A DNA stretch of 64,000 bases, from positions 1 through 64,000 of the forward strand of contig NW_025955050.1 of assembly GCF_022376445.1 (NCBI RefSeq), written 5' to 3'. The first letter of the stretch is position 1, and each line of letters starts with the position of its first letter. Source of the stretch: Fomitopsis serialis. Lineage: Eukaryota; Basidiomycota; Agaricomycetes; Polyporales; Fomitopsidaceae. Shown piece after piece: positions 21,901 to 33,591 of the stretch. The position numbers were made by a program, and so were the translations under genes. The notes beneath the pieces were generated by a model, which did no database searches, was not told where the DNA came from, and worked only from the letters and a program-made list of their open reading frames with translations.

Positions 21901-24900
21901 CAACAAACATCATGCCAATGACTTACACCAGGCGCAAAGACCACAATGTGTCTCTTGAGGCGAGACATGATGATGGGGTTGGTCGTGGCCTGGATGAAGT
22001 TGATTGGCACAAACCGATAGATGTCGCTGCGGGTGACGGTCAGCTCACAGGGCATCATCAAAAGAGAGGTAGTAAGTAGTACGGGCACCCACAATCCAGT
22101 GCGTTGTTTCTCAGGGATGCGGCGGACGTAGACGGTGAAGTTGCACTCGTACCGCAGGGCGACAGGTGGGTCCCTGCTGCTACCTATCATGGTGTCACGG
22201 AACCGCTCGTGCGGCAATCCAAGTTCGTTTCGATTGACAATCTTCATGCGCAGCTTGCGGCCAGCATCGCCTGTGGCCCACGAGCCAGTCGCCGCCTGGG
22301 TCAGTGAACCGTTCGACATTTCCTGCTGCCCGGCCATTGGCCGGCTGCGGTGCGACGCAGAGTTGTAGATCTGGCAGCCACCCTCCTCGATGATAGGCCC
22401 CTCGTGTCCGTGCAACCTCCGCCAGTTCTCGAGCTTCTCGAGATCAGGCACGACGTACTCGCCTCCATCTGGAATGTGCTCGTGGAAGTCGGGGCGCTCA
22501 GGAACCTCTTCCCGGATGAGCTTCTCCATGTTGACGAAGAACGGTGCATAGTGCGGGAACAGCTGGTTGGCCTGGATGTTCCCGTAATGGCCCAGGAACG
22601 CCTGCGGGTACAAGTCCAACCGCAGACGTCGCGCCCGCTCTGCCCGTTCCGAGACCATCGCCTCCACCTCTGCTGCAAACGCCTCACTGTCATTGTCATC
22701 CTCGTCGTCGTCGTAGTCGTGCGCCTGCTCGTTGTCACCATGATATTGCTCCTGCTCCTCGTCGTCATAATATTCCACCTGCTGCTGCTGATCCTGCTCC
22801 TCGTCGTAGTGCTCCTCTTCAGGCTCCTCCTCCTTGCCAGTGCCATCGTCCAAATCGCCATCATCCTGGTCTCCAAGCCCATCCCAGTCAAACGGAGCAG
22901 CAACGTCGCTGCCGTCGCCGGGGTCAGATGACTGCGGTGGCGGTGTCAAGGGATCCCAGATGCTGCCTAGGACCGGGCTCGGTGTTAGCCTGAACATCGC
23001 GGCATCCAGCTCATCCTGCTCAGCAGCAGCGGAAACGGTGTCGCCGGACGGTGAGCAGCCTCATCACCATCATCCTGCTGGACCAACTCCTGCTCCTCGT
23101 CAAAGATGGGGCCGGTGTCCTGACCGGCGAAGGCTGCGGCTGCACGACGCTCTCGGCGACGCTGTCTCTCTTCATGTTGCAGTCGTGCCGTACCCTCTCC
23201 GTCGTCGTTTGACACGCTGAACATCTCGTGGATCCGCCGGAGATCGAGGAGCAGGCCGCAGCCAGGGCCTGTGAGGTTGTACGCGTCCACACGCCTGCGC
23301 GACACCAGGGCCCCTTTCTTGTCGTAGAGCGGGATCTCCATGCCGTTCTCGTCGAAGATGGGGAACGTGTCCAGGTCGACGGGCGGGTTGTCCTTGCCGG
23401 GAATGTAGTGCTCGTACAGCGCTTCATACTTCCTGATCAACGCGTCGTTCGACACGACCTCGTACTCCTCGACCTGGTGTACTCTAAGGGTGCGCGCACC
23501 CATGTCAGCTGTGCGCAGCGGATGTAATAATAATGGTGTACTCACTGGATCTCGGAGGCGATTGCCATGCTCACGTACTTCAAGTGGGACCAGGTGCGCA
23601 TCTGGTCCCACTGACCCGCCTCGTGGTGGAGCTGGTATTGGACACCGATCGGCGTGTTCTGCCCATAGCGGCACGAGATGAGATGGGCTTGTGATGTACG
23701 AAGAACTTGTCGCCTTCCACGCGCTGGCATCTCCTCGACGAACTTCGACCACTCGTCCCGAAGATGTCGTCGATCTCCTGCACGTTCTTCAGTTCAAATC
23801 AATGCTGGCGTGCTCGCTAAGAAGATCGAGGGGGTGAGTGCACGTCGTTTGAAAAAGGGCCAATTTAGGTGATCGCGCGCGATCGCGCGCGATCACCTAT
23901 TTCGACTGTTTTCGCGACTCACAATACGTTACAAATATCTTGGATGTCCCACCCCGCGCGCAGATCCTGCGACTTGCCAAACGGATAGTTTCGGAGGATC
24001 GTCAGGCCGCTCCAGCCGATGCTCTCGAGGAGACGGCAGACAAAGAGCTGCCAGACTTTGAAGTGCTCCGGAGACAGACGAGTGTTGCCCTTTTTGATGC
24101 CATATGCGGACAGCGGAAGGGGCGCCTCGCTGTCGCTCTCGCCAACCTCGTCGTCAAAGAAGGACACGGGGACGAACACCCCCCACAGCTCCTCAATGCC
24201 GTATTTACCAAACATCACGCACCGGCCCGACGGGTCGCAACCGAGCTTGCCGTGCTTCGTCATCCGCAGTATCTTGTAACCCTGGCGCAGCTCGAGTTTG
24301 ACACTGTAGTTGTGGTGCGCAGGCACCGTCGGCAGACACACCGCCATCCCTTGCTTCCCGGGACGCAGGACAGGAAATCGAGGAAGTGATGGTCAATGTG
24401 CCAGTACAGCGACGGATCAGAGTTCGGGATGATGTACTCGTCGTCTACCTTCACGACCGTGCGCTTCTTCAGGAGGTTCGTCGCGAACTGCCTGTTCCGT
24501 GGTGTGTTGTGCTCCTGGAACTTGCGCAGCGTCGACACCTTCACCGTCTGCCGTGGGCATTCTCGCCACTTGTTCTCCTCCCAGCTCGCGGACGGAACGT
24601 GCCGTCCATCTGTTGACTCAGGGCCTCGCGCGTACGGATACCTTGCCTGACATCATCCTGACTCGCCGAGCCATCCTCCGCCGCAATGCTATCCGGAAGC
24701 GCATCCAGACTGAACGGGCCCGTGTTACCTTCCAGCGTGGACGACAGCTCTTCGCGCGCACGTCTGCCCGTGTGCAGTCATCCGTCAGCCGTACGCAACA
24801 ACTCATCAGACTGACCAGGCTGCACTTACTCATTCATGTCGTCAGTGCTCGCGAGGTGCAACAGGACCTCGTGTGGATCCATGTCTGCCGGAGGGACCGG

Positions 24901-25558
24901 GTTGACGATGATGGCCACATCATCATCGCTGCGCTTGACCGTTAGCGGCGTCCGAGGTGCAAGAGAAGTATTTAAAACGCACCTGTCCTCGGGACCGGAC
25001 TGATCACCGTCAGTTCCAGCCTGCGACGCTACCCGTGACGGTGCCTGCGACGCAACCCGCGACGGTGCCCGCGATGCCACCCGCGACGGTGCCCGTGAAG
25101 CTACCCGTGATGGAGCCCGCGACGCTGCCTGTGACGGTGCCCGCAACGGTCCAGCACCAGCCGGCGCTCTTGAAGCAGCCACCGTCGAACTCGCGCGTGA
25201 TCCTGTGGCCGGGTGTGACGGACCAGCAGATGGACGAGATGGAACCGGCTGATAAACGAGACGGACCAGCGATCGGACGAGATGGACCGGCCGACGGACG
25301 AGAAGGCCCAGCCGACTGCCAGGATGGACCAGCAATGGGCCATGCCGGAAAATCAAATGACCTTGAGGGACCAGCGATGGGCGGCGAGGATGGAACGGCA
25401 ACGGGCTCAGACGGTCCAGCAGAGGGACGCACACTGCGCCGTGACGAGGCACCCCGTGCAGAAGGTGCAGCACTCCCTCGTCGTCTCTGCGGCTGTGACG
25501 ACGCAGGCGTTGCCCGCCGGGAGCTCGCTGACGGAGGGGGTGGACGACGAGAGGCCAT
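18992..25558 (-). CDS. Island gene W: very large unknown protein with repetitive N terminus
   Basis: ATG at 25558. The N-terminal 200 residues are Ser/Pro/Ala repeats (AGPSRP units, then VASRAPSR units). Globular exons follow: 24600-23925 (with KVSTLRKFQEHNTPRN and HGKLGCDPSGRCVMFGKYG), 23800-23020, an acidic stretch at 22990-22640, then 22600-21950, 21830-21480, and a long 3' region 21277-19600 ending in a Ser/Arg/Pro tail. Frame breaks are needed near 25240, 24352 and 23750. Introns at 23925-23820 and 21478-21330 hold long palindromes. I recognise no domain. It is transcribed in the same direction as Z, X1 and Y. The final coding frame is uncertain; an alternative end is near 19023 with a PPPKRAR motif. 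Confidence 0.55.
21362..21443. repeat. Long and paired short palindromes in a W intron
   Basis: A long palindrome at 21362-21393 (one arm AGGTGAACGTGCGC, the other GCGCGCGATCACCT) is followed by two GTGCGCGCAC sites about 20 nt apart (21414-21443). All lie inside one intron of gene W. Confidence 0.85.
23867..23898. repeat. Long AGGTGATC palindrome in a W intron
   Basis: A perfect 32-nt palindrome with centre GATC, within the intron between exons ending at about 23926 and starting near 23810 (minus strand). A short GGGTGCGCGCACCC site lies in the next intron at 23489-23502. Confidence 0.9.
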
Positions 25559-25948
25559 GATGAATGATAGTGGCAGTCAGCCTTGAGCAGTAGTCGACTC
25601 ACACTATATACGTCTCACCGTTTGAAACATGACCCGCCTCGTGTGCGCACGCATGCTGGGCGAGAACGCTCTCGAACGGAATCGTGCACAAAGCTGTGCG
25701 CGCACATCGGCCACGCCGCTGCTCAATCAGGAATAGCACTCACCGGCCGGCACGAAGAAGCCGCATTGCGTGCGACGTCGCAGCTCTCCCTGTGCGCGCA
25801 CCCAGTATCATAAAATCATGCATGTCATTCAAGCGGTGCGATATGTAATACAAGACGATGCGTCGACGGCGGCAAGACGTATGTGAGCAGCGGGGTTAGA
25901 GAGACATAGGTAGTAGTACAAAGATGGGAGACCCGTTGTGCTGACCGA

Positions 25949-28900
25949 TCACATGCGAGTTTGCGTGTTGACGTCGCTGAACACGTCCTTCGGAGCGCCA
26001 CTGTCGCGGGCACGAGTTGATGGACCAGGGCGAGCCGCACTACCGCTGGCAGCGCGGGGTGTATTCAGCCTCTGGCGCGTGCTGGCGCTGCCGGACGAGC
26101 CACTGGACGCAGCTGACGTGGATCGCAGCTTCGACTTGGGAACCGAGCCAGGCGTTGCGGCCCGACTGCTGCTCGTGCTCGAAGCACGGGAGGACGACTG
26201 CTGACGGTTCCGTAGGCTGCGCGTCGCCGGAGCTGGTGCCGGCACATTGCCAGCAGCGGGACGCTTGCCGGCCGCCTTGCTCAGGGCCGGCTGGCTCGCC
26301 TCCGGTTCACGCTCGACCTCGTCCACGGTGTCAGTCGGCTCTCCACCAGCGTTGGCCAGGGCCTCCGTGATACGCTCGGACTCCTGGAGCGCGATAGTCT
26401 TCTGGATCATCGCTAGTAAGCCGGCGCACTCGTCAGAACACCGTCCAGTACCGCAAGACACAAAAACACCTACCTGCGTACGTCTTCTCAATTTGCTTGT
26501 ACCGTTTGATGGAAAACTTGAGAGAGTCGATCGCCACTGGACTGGTATTCGGGTATTGCTTCGACAGCTGCCCGTCGCGCATGAACGACGACCGGTCGTC
26601 TACCTTCTCCAGGAGGTCCTGCAGGCGCAGACGGCGGATCTTGCTGTGCTGTAACTGTCGCGACGCCCAGTCGCCGAAGTCGTCCGTACCTGGCTGCAAC
26701 CAATGAGGCTTCTCTGGCGGTTTCGGGAACGGGAGCTTGTCCTGTCGTCCCATGTTCAACCTCCTCCGGGAATCCGTACAGTGACGCCCGCTCATCGAAC
26801 GTTACCGCGTTCTCGGATCCGATCTGTGACGGGGGTGGCGACCACACAGATGCCAGAGACGGTGGCGGTGACGACTGGGACTCTGCGTACGAGATATGAC
26901 ACAAGGTCATCAGTCTCGAGATGTCGATCACCTCCACAATAGATGCGCCAGTGTTTCCCGCAGCGTGCCGTATGCGTGCTGTGTTGCGAGAATGAGAAGA
27001 GTATAACGAGACGCCAGACTCACGCACCAAGTATGCCAACAATGACCGCATCATGGAACTCGGGCAGTTTCAGATTGAGGACGTTCTTGTCGGCCACGAA
27101 ACATGCGCGATCGCGAGCGAGGTACGCATAGCCGAGGATGGCGCGCCAGAACCCTGTCTCTGTACCCCTCCCCAAATCTTTGATCTCCTCCTCGCTCACC
27201 TCGTACGTCGCGACGTCCACAGTCAGTTGGGTATTGCTGCCCTCGCCGAAGTATCGCTGAAGATCTCGACGGGCCTGCACCGGTGTGCGCGATTTCACGT
27301 GCTTGTTTGACGGGGCTGACATAGGAGGCCACATGCCGTGGATGATGTACACGGCCGGGAAGTGGTAACTGCCCGTCACCTCTGTACAATGATGAGTATA
27401 CGTCGACTCGCCCTACAAACATACATCGCACTCACCGCCGTTCTCGTTGAGGAAGTCTGAAATGCATGTCAGCAAAGTGCTCAAATAATAGGTGATCACG
27501 CGCGATCACCCTGCGAATGGTACATGACTGGCACTCAAAACATGGGTTTTAGGTGATCGCGCGCTATAGCGCGCGATCACCAAAATCACCCTATTTACGA
27601 CCCACGGGATGTGTTGAAACATGCCATTTTAGGTGATCGTGCGCTATAGCGCGCGATCACCTAAAACCCGTGTTTTCTGACACCAGCGGGTGCGCGCACC
27701 CCGCACAAGGGTGCGCAGTGCCTAAAATAGCACGATTTAGGTGATCGCGCGCTATAGCGCGCGATCACCTATTTTGACCCTTTTGAACAGACTTACTGAT
27801 GCGTTCCGTGCCGGCGAAGTAGGCCATCCCTATACATACGCGCAGGATCTGCGAGATCACATACTGGTGGTACGGTGTGGGTTTCGCAAAGATCGGGATG
27901 GACTTGCCCGGCAGTTCCAGTATCTCCAGTTCCAGTAAGAAGGACAGGGCGATACGACGGCTTCACAGTGCAGCACGCGCAGGTTGGCATCAGCAACCTG
28001 GACAAGGAGAGGTTCGTTTTCTAACATGCCAGGCAGTGGATAGATGCCGAGAAAACGCAACAGGGCGATCTGGTAGGGCCGTGTCAGCGTATCCTCGTCC
28101 AGCTCGGCTCCCGCAAGGCAGTGATCAAGGAACCCGATGACGTCGACGGCCATGGCCTGTGCGCTCTGGTAGACGTGCGCGCGCTCGTCGACCTTTGCAC
28201 GCTTGCTCTCCCGCGCCCGTTTCGGACTCACCATCGGAGACGTCAGCCTCCGCTTGCTCCTCTGGTTCAGCGGCGGGGGTGACTGCGTCTGCCGGCCTGC
28301 CAACCCAAGATGCGAAGCCAGCATGCTGTGGGTCACCGTCGCGCCGTTGTCGACCTCTTCTTCCTCCTCTACTACCACCGGGAGCTCGTCGTCCACCTGC
28401 ATCGCATCGTCGTCGCCGCCGTCAGTCAAGGCTTGGGGCACCTCTCTTCCTCCTGCTCGTCGTCGTGGGTGCGCGCACCCTTGGTCGCCTTCTTCTCGAC
28501 ATCCTCATCGTCGTCTGTGGGCTCCCACTCGGTGTGCGTTAGATGCCCTTCGTCCACGAGCATCTGGAGCAGCGACTGCACGACATCCTTGTTACGCGTG
28601 CTAGAAGGCTGGTCACGCACATGCTTGACGAGGGCAGGCAGCAAGGCCTCGACTCTCTCGTTCATGCGCGACTGGACCTCATGGTCCATGTCTTCTATGT
28701 ACGCCAGAGGACGCTTGAGAACCTGCTTGAACAAATCTTGGCGGGTCGCATACTGTTTCGTCAGCCGCCGCGTGACCCGGTCCTTGTCAGCGTCCGGTTG
28801 GATGTCAACATCGAACCCCAGCGCCGTCATCAGCACATCCTCGACGTCTTCCATCGTCGTCGTGAGTGGCGGATCCTGATCCATCGCCGCCGAAACGTCG

Positions 28901-31900
28901 GCCCAGAACGGGTAATACGCGAGCGGGTCAACCGTGCCTGGCCGATCGCTGGTGGTAGGAAGCGGTGTCCATGCGTACATCTGATCTTTGCGGTCGTCTT
29001 CCTCGTCATCGCTTTGATCATCCCGTCGAACACGCTTGGGGTTCGCCCGCTCCGTCATACGATGCCGCAAAAACTCGCTCGTCTGGGGGTGCGCGCACAC
29101 GTCAGTGTTGCACACAACATTAATAATTATAAGCAACGTACGTTCCACAGGTGAAGCATCGTCCCCTTCGCCATCTGGTCAAGCGACTCGCCCATCTTCT
29201 TGCCCTTGACGGCACCGTCCGTGGAGTCGCTGTACTGGAACGCAGGCAGCTTGCGGAGCGACTCGAGTATCCTCGCGATCTGCGTGTTGTGATGCGAGAC
29301 CGCGGTGGCCATCGCAGAAGCCTTCCCAGCCCGTCCTGTTGCAGGTGCGGCCACCGCACCTGGTGCTGGCACCGGCGCGTTCAAGGTGAACGGCGACGAC
29401 GATGGGCCGGCGACCGCGTTTGCCTGCTGCTGCTGCTGCTGCTGTGGTTGACGACCTTGTCCAGGTGCAGGGATTTTGCCCGCGAACGCACGCTGCAATT
29501 CAGAGTTTGCAATGAGACTCGCAGCGTTCTGCTCCGTGGTCGACGGTTCGCCCTTGGTGAACCACTCCGGGTCCGCGTGCGCACCGGTCCCATCCTCTGA
29601 CGGCTTCCACGATTTGTCCGGCCTCACAATGTCCCACCACTCGTGGACCGGAATGACCTTGAAGCGGCACAGGAGGGCTGCGTACCTCGCTCGGCCCTGA
29701 GCAATTCCCAGTGTCCACCAGCTACCTCCGCGCCCGTACATCAGCAGGACTGCCGCCGTCTCCACCGTCGCTGCAGCGAGGACAGGGACGAGCGAGCGAG
29801 CACCAACCTTGACTGTGGTGTTTGCACCCTCGACGACTGGCAGCGCAGTGCGCATGAGTGCGCGCATGCCGAGCATGTCTAGCGAGAGACCGGACAGGTG
29901 CTGGAGTGCATCGCTCCGTTGATTGACAATCGCGTTCGACAGAGACTTGGTGTTCTGCGTGCACGCCTGGATGTGCTTGGCCATGTCAAAGTCCGGGAAC
30001 AACTCGTTCAGCGCAGACTCCTTCATCATGCTCACCGCCTCTGCCGTGCGCTCAGCGGGGTTGCCCTTGCTCTTCTCCGAGTACACAATGAACGCCTCTC
30101 TGATCGTCTTCTTCGAGTGTCTGCGGAAGTTGTTGACGGCCGCTACTTCCGTCGACGCTTCGTGCAGCAGTGCGACAAACGTGTGTCGATCGCGAACCAT
30201 TCTCGCGCGAGCTGCAGGCAAATAACTCAGCCTCGAGATGCACCATCCACAAGTTCAACTCACCTCCCACTGCACACTGTCCGGACGGTCCCAGTCGCCT
30301 GCGCCAGACTTGAGATCTTTGTAGTTGCCAACACTATAGAGCGCGCAGACGGTCGCATCCACGGTGATGTCGTGAGTGGTTATGCCCGTGCCGGTGCCGG
30401 CGCCGCTGGTCCCACAGAAGGACCGATGATACATGAGCGGCTCGAACATCCACGCAAGCTATAAAAGAAAAGTAAGCACACATATAGGGGTGCGCGCAGG
30501 TCACGCAGCAGTGTGCGCGCACTCACCCTCTCCCATCCCCGCTCGTACAATGAGCATTGTTCCCGGACCATCCGCATCGGCGTCGCGGTCAGCAACGGCA
30601 GAGCAGGGATAAACTCCATGTCGCCCTTGATGTACGTCCAGCCGTAGTACAAGAACGTGATGCGCCCCATGACATAGTCCAGGTGCGACAGGCGCCGCTG
30701 CTGCGTGCTGCGTGGCCCCTCGTTGTCGTTGTCGTCGTCGTCGGCACCAGGGACGGATGACCCCATCATGAGTTGGATCTGCGCCACCAGCGCGTTACCG
30801 TACTCGGCCATCGTGTCAAAAGCCTGCCTCGAGCGCACGCCCAAAACATTTGAACTGGAAAGAACATCAAGCGCCGCACGGTCGACAGTCCTGAGCATGC
30901 CATCTGTCCAAAGGCCAGGACAGGGCTTCGCACCCCCTGTGTGAAACTCGCGTTTCAACGCCGTGTACTTTCGTGAGATGATCGACGGTATGGTCCCATC
31001 GGGTTCTTCCAACAGATCCAGGTTCGTCTGCGCCTGGAGAAACTCCTGGGCCCGCTCGGTGTCGCCGTTCGTCTTCATCTCCAAGTATCTGTGACGTGCG
31101 CGCCGGGCCTCATCGTACCGCGAACATATCGACTCCACATCCTGCGTGGTGGAGAACGAAGCCTTTGAGCTGACGATGTCCATCAGCCAGCGCATGCGCC
31201 GCAGATTGAATACAATGACCTGCGCGCACCATCATGAACAACCGACAGCCGAGCGTGACAATGAATACACTCACCCCGCCGGCCGGCTTCAGGATCTTCA
31301 TCCATGTCTGGTGGCTGAAAAAGTCAGTGTCGTAATAATACTGTACCTTTCTCTCCTCTTTCATTTCGCCAATGATCGGTGTCAGCGACATGAGGAAGTC
31401 GCACACCGGCGTGACGTAGAACATGTTCGTGTGCATCGTTTTGATGTGACTGCCAGTGGCAGCAGTGCCCTTCGTTGTCGTCGTCGCCGTGCCTAAGCGT
31501 AGCTCCTTCACCACGGATCCGCGGCGGGCCAAGTAGTCGGGGAGGCGGCCATCACGCTTCAACTTGAACAGCTCACGGAAGTGCGTCCGCAAGAGATCCT
31601 CACTGGTCTCGACCTTGTGAGCCCAGCCGATGTTCTGCGCGAGCCGTTCCGCCGCCGCACCGTTACCAAGTTTTTCTGTGTGTGTGTGTGTCAAAGTGTG
31701 AGTGGGTGTGCGCAAGGGGTGCGCGCACACACTTACCCATGATGGATACTCTTGCCAGCCAGCACCCCTGCCGGCGAAGCCGATCCCCTAGTCTCTGACA
31801 CCGCGCTACCAGCCGATTGTACTGACCATTGCTGGGATCCATGTTCTCCAAACGCGCCTTCGCCGTCTCCAACTCGGTTACCTGTGGCTCGAGGAAGGCG

Positions 31901-32533
31901 ATGCTCGCAGCGATGCGATGTTGTCCGGTAATGACGTACACCGGACTGGGCGAGCCGTCAGGTCGAGGCTTCAACTTCAAGAAATCGAGGTCGAGAGGAA
32001 GCATCTGGTTGTGCTTGGTTGTGAAATCGATGTCGTCCCACCTGACCGCAACTTCGATGCAGTGCCCGCACAGGAGGCTCTGGTATCCGTCATCCACGAA
32101 CGACTTGCGGATCTTCTCGACGTGGTTGTCGTCGATCTTGCGGCTGTTGAACTGCTGCTGCACCACTTCGACATGGTCCTCTTGTTGCAGAGATGGGAGG
32201 GTTGCGAGCCGCGCGTAACCGTGGTACGCATCTGCGAGAGTCTTTTGATACTCTAGAAATAGTTCCTGCGTGATGTTCTGGTTCTGATCATGAGGATCAG
32301 CAATCGGCCGGCGCTGTGCATGCCGTCGCACTCGTTGTGGAACGCACCTTGTTCGTCTCCTCGTCTTCCGAACTCGCGTCCTCTGCTGGCTGTTTTCCAC
32401 GAGCGCGCGTCGACGTCGATACGGGCGGTTGTGCCGTCTCTTCGGGCTCCGACAAACCATCAGCCTCAGAATCCTCAGCCGGCGCAGCCTCGACGGGCTG
32501 CTTCTTGGTCGTTTTCCTCTTTCTAGGCGGCAT
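25949..32533 (-). CDS. Island gene Z: large protein with ParB-like domain
   Basis: Exon 1 (32533-32348) encodes a basic/acidic tail starting MPPRKRKTTKKQP, a likely nuclear signal. Exon 2 (32283-31737) holds a ParB/Srx-like fold: a helix with IDDNHVEKIRKSFVDDGYQ (residues about 112-130), a strand IEVAVRW, and the signature VYVITGQHRIAAS (residues 177-189), matching the G-x-x-R-x-x-A core of ParB N-terminal domains. More exons run to 25949: 31690-31280, 31245-30530, 30460-30255, 30220-29135, 29085-27800 (acidic, with a bipartite-like KRARESKRAK), 27460-26430, and a Ser/Thr/Arg tail. No C-terminal part resembles bacterial ParB. Frame seems to be lost near 30180, 27963 and 26770. Introns contain short palindromes and one cluster of long ones. 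The fold call is by motif only. Whether it binds nucleotide or DNA is unknown. Confidence 0.6.
27490..27770. repeat. Four long palindromes in one Z intron
   Basis: Copies at 27490-27510 (short form), 27551-27581, 27631-27662 and 27739-27770, the last three with centre TATA. A GGGTGCGCGCACCC site and a partial one lie between (27688-27716). The whole set sits in the intron running from about 27795 to 27461, much longer than typical introns of the gene. Confidence 0.9.
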
Positions 32534-32844
32534 GTTGATCTGAGGGTGCAGGTGAGACGGGCGCTGGACAGAGAGCGGTGAAATACGTACAGTGAGGACA
32601 GGGTGCAAGTGCAAGGGGGAGAGAGGCGTCGTGTGTGCAGAGATAGGTTGAGGATGCCTCATGTTTGCCACATGGTCGGTCTTGTCACCTGATGTGCAGC
32701 GGAATAGGTGCGTACAATGTGCGCACATAAAACATGTGTGTACACTATACATACAATGATCAGCGTAGGATAAAACATGACATACGAGCCCACCTAGGAA
32801 TACCAATGGTGGATGCCACACTGCACGCACCCCACCCCTACATT

Positions 32845-33511
32845 TAGGTGAACGTGCGCGACCGCGCGCGATCACCTGTGATAGCAGTATATGTCATCAT
32901 CGAGGACATATACAGACTGTCATAGGAGACACTCGCAGATGCGTACGTCGACTGTGACTGTAGAGGCAATTTACCCTTGATTTAGGTGATCGCGCGCGGT
33001 CGCGCGCGATCACCTTATACGCCCTTTTCGTGGTTAAAATGAGGGATATAAACACACTATTTACCTGCCAAAAAGGTGATCGCGCGCGACGCGCGCGATC
33101 ACCTAAATCAAGGGTTTTGAAGGGTGTGTGGGTGCACGTACCTTTGGTGGGTGCGTCAGAGGTGCGCGCACCCTACTATACTCTGAAAATAGGCTGTTTT
33201 AGGTGATCGCGCGTGGTAGCGCGCGATCACCTAAAACAGGGGGTTTCGTGGGTGTCAGATGCGTATTTGAGAGGTGCGCGCGCCCCATATACCTGTGCGG
33301 GAACACGTCTGGAGGGTGATCGCGCGATCACCTATTTGGCAGGTAAATGGGTAGGTTATCCCCTTGTTTAGACACCCACAAAGGAGGGTATAAGGTGATC
33401 GCGCGCGGTCGCGCGCGATCACCTAAATTGGGGGTTGGACTCACCTTTAACAGACTGTTCGTGAGAGGTACAGCTGTAGGGTGGACGCGCGCGACCACGC
33501 ACGTCCACCCT
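32845..33511. repeat. Seven long palindromes between Z and Y
   Basis: AGGTGATC-type copies at 32845-32876, 32984-33015, 33074-33104, 33201-33232, 33314-33333 (short form) and 33393-33424, and a different word AGGGTGGACGCGCGC with imperfect mirror at 33478-33511. Two short GGTGCGCGC sites lie at about 33161 and 33272. This is the spacer between the Z start (32533) and the end of Y (33592). No gene is seen in it. Confidence 0.9.
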
Positions 33512-33591
33512 GGGTGGGACAATCAACTATGTACAGTAGCAGTTACACACGTTTATATACAAATGCGATTTACTAGTACACTTCCACGAGC

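Noticed and set aside
28467..28480. Palindrome within coding sequence of gene Z
   Set aside because: Reading through it leads out of frame soon after, while a short intron starting at its GTGCGC and ending at GAAGAG restores the frame, so it is more likely intronic, although a 35-nt intron is unusually short.
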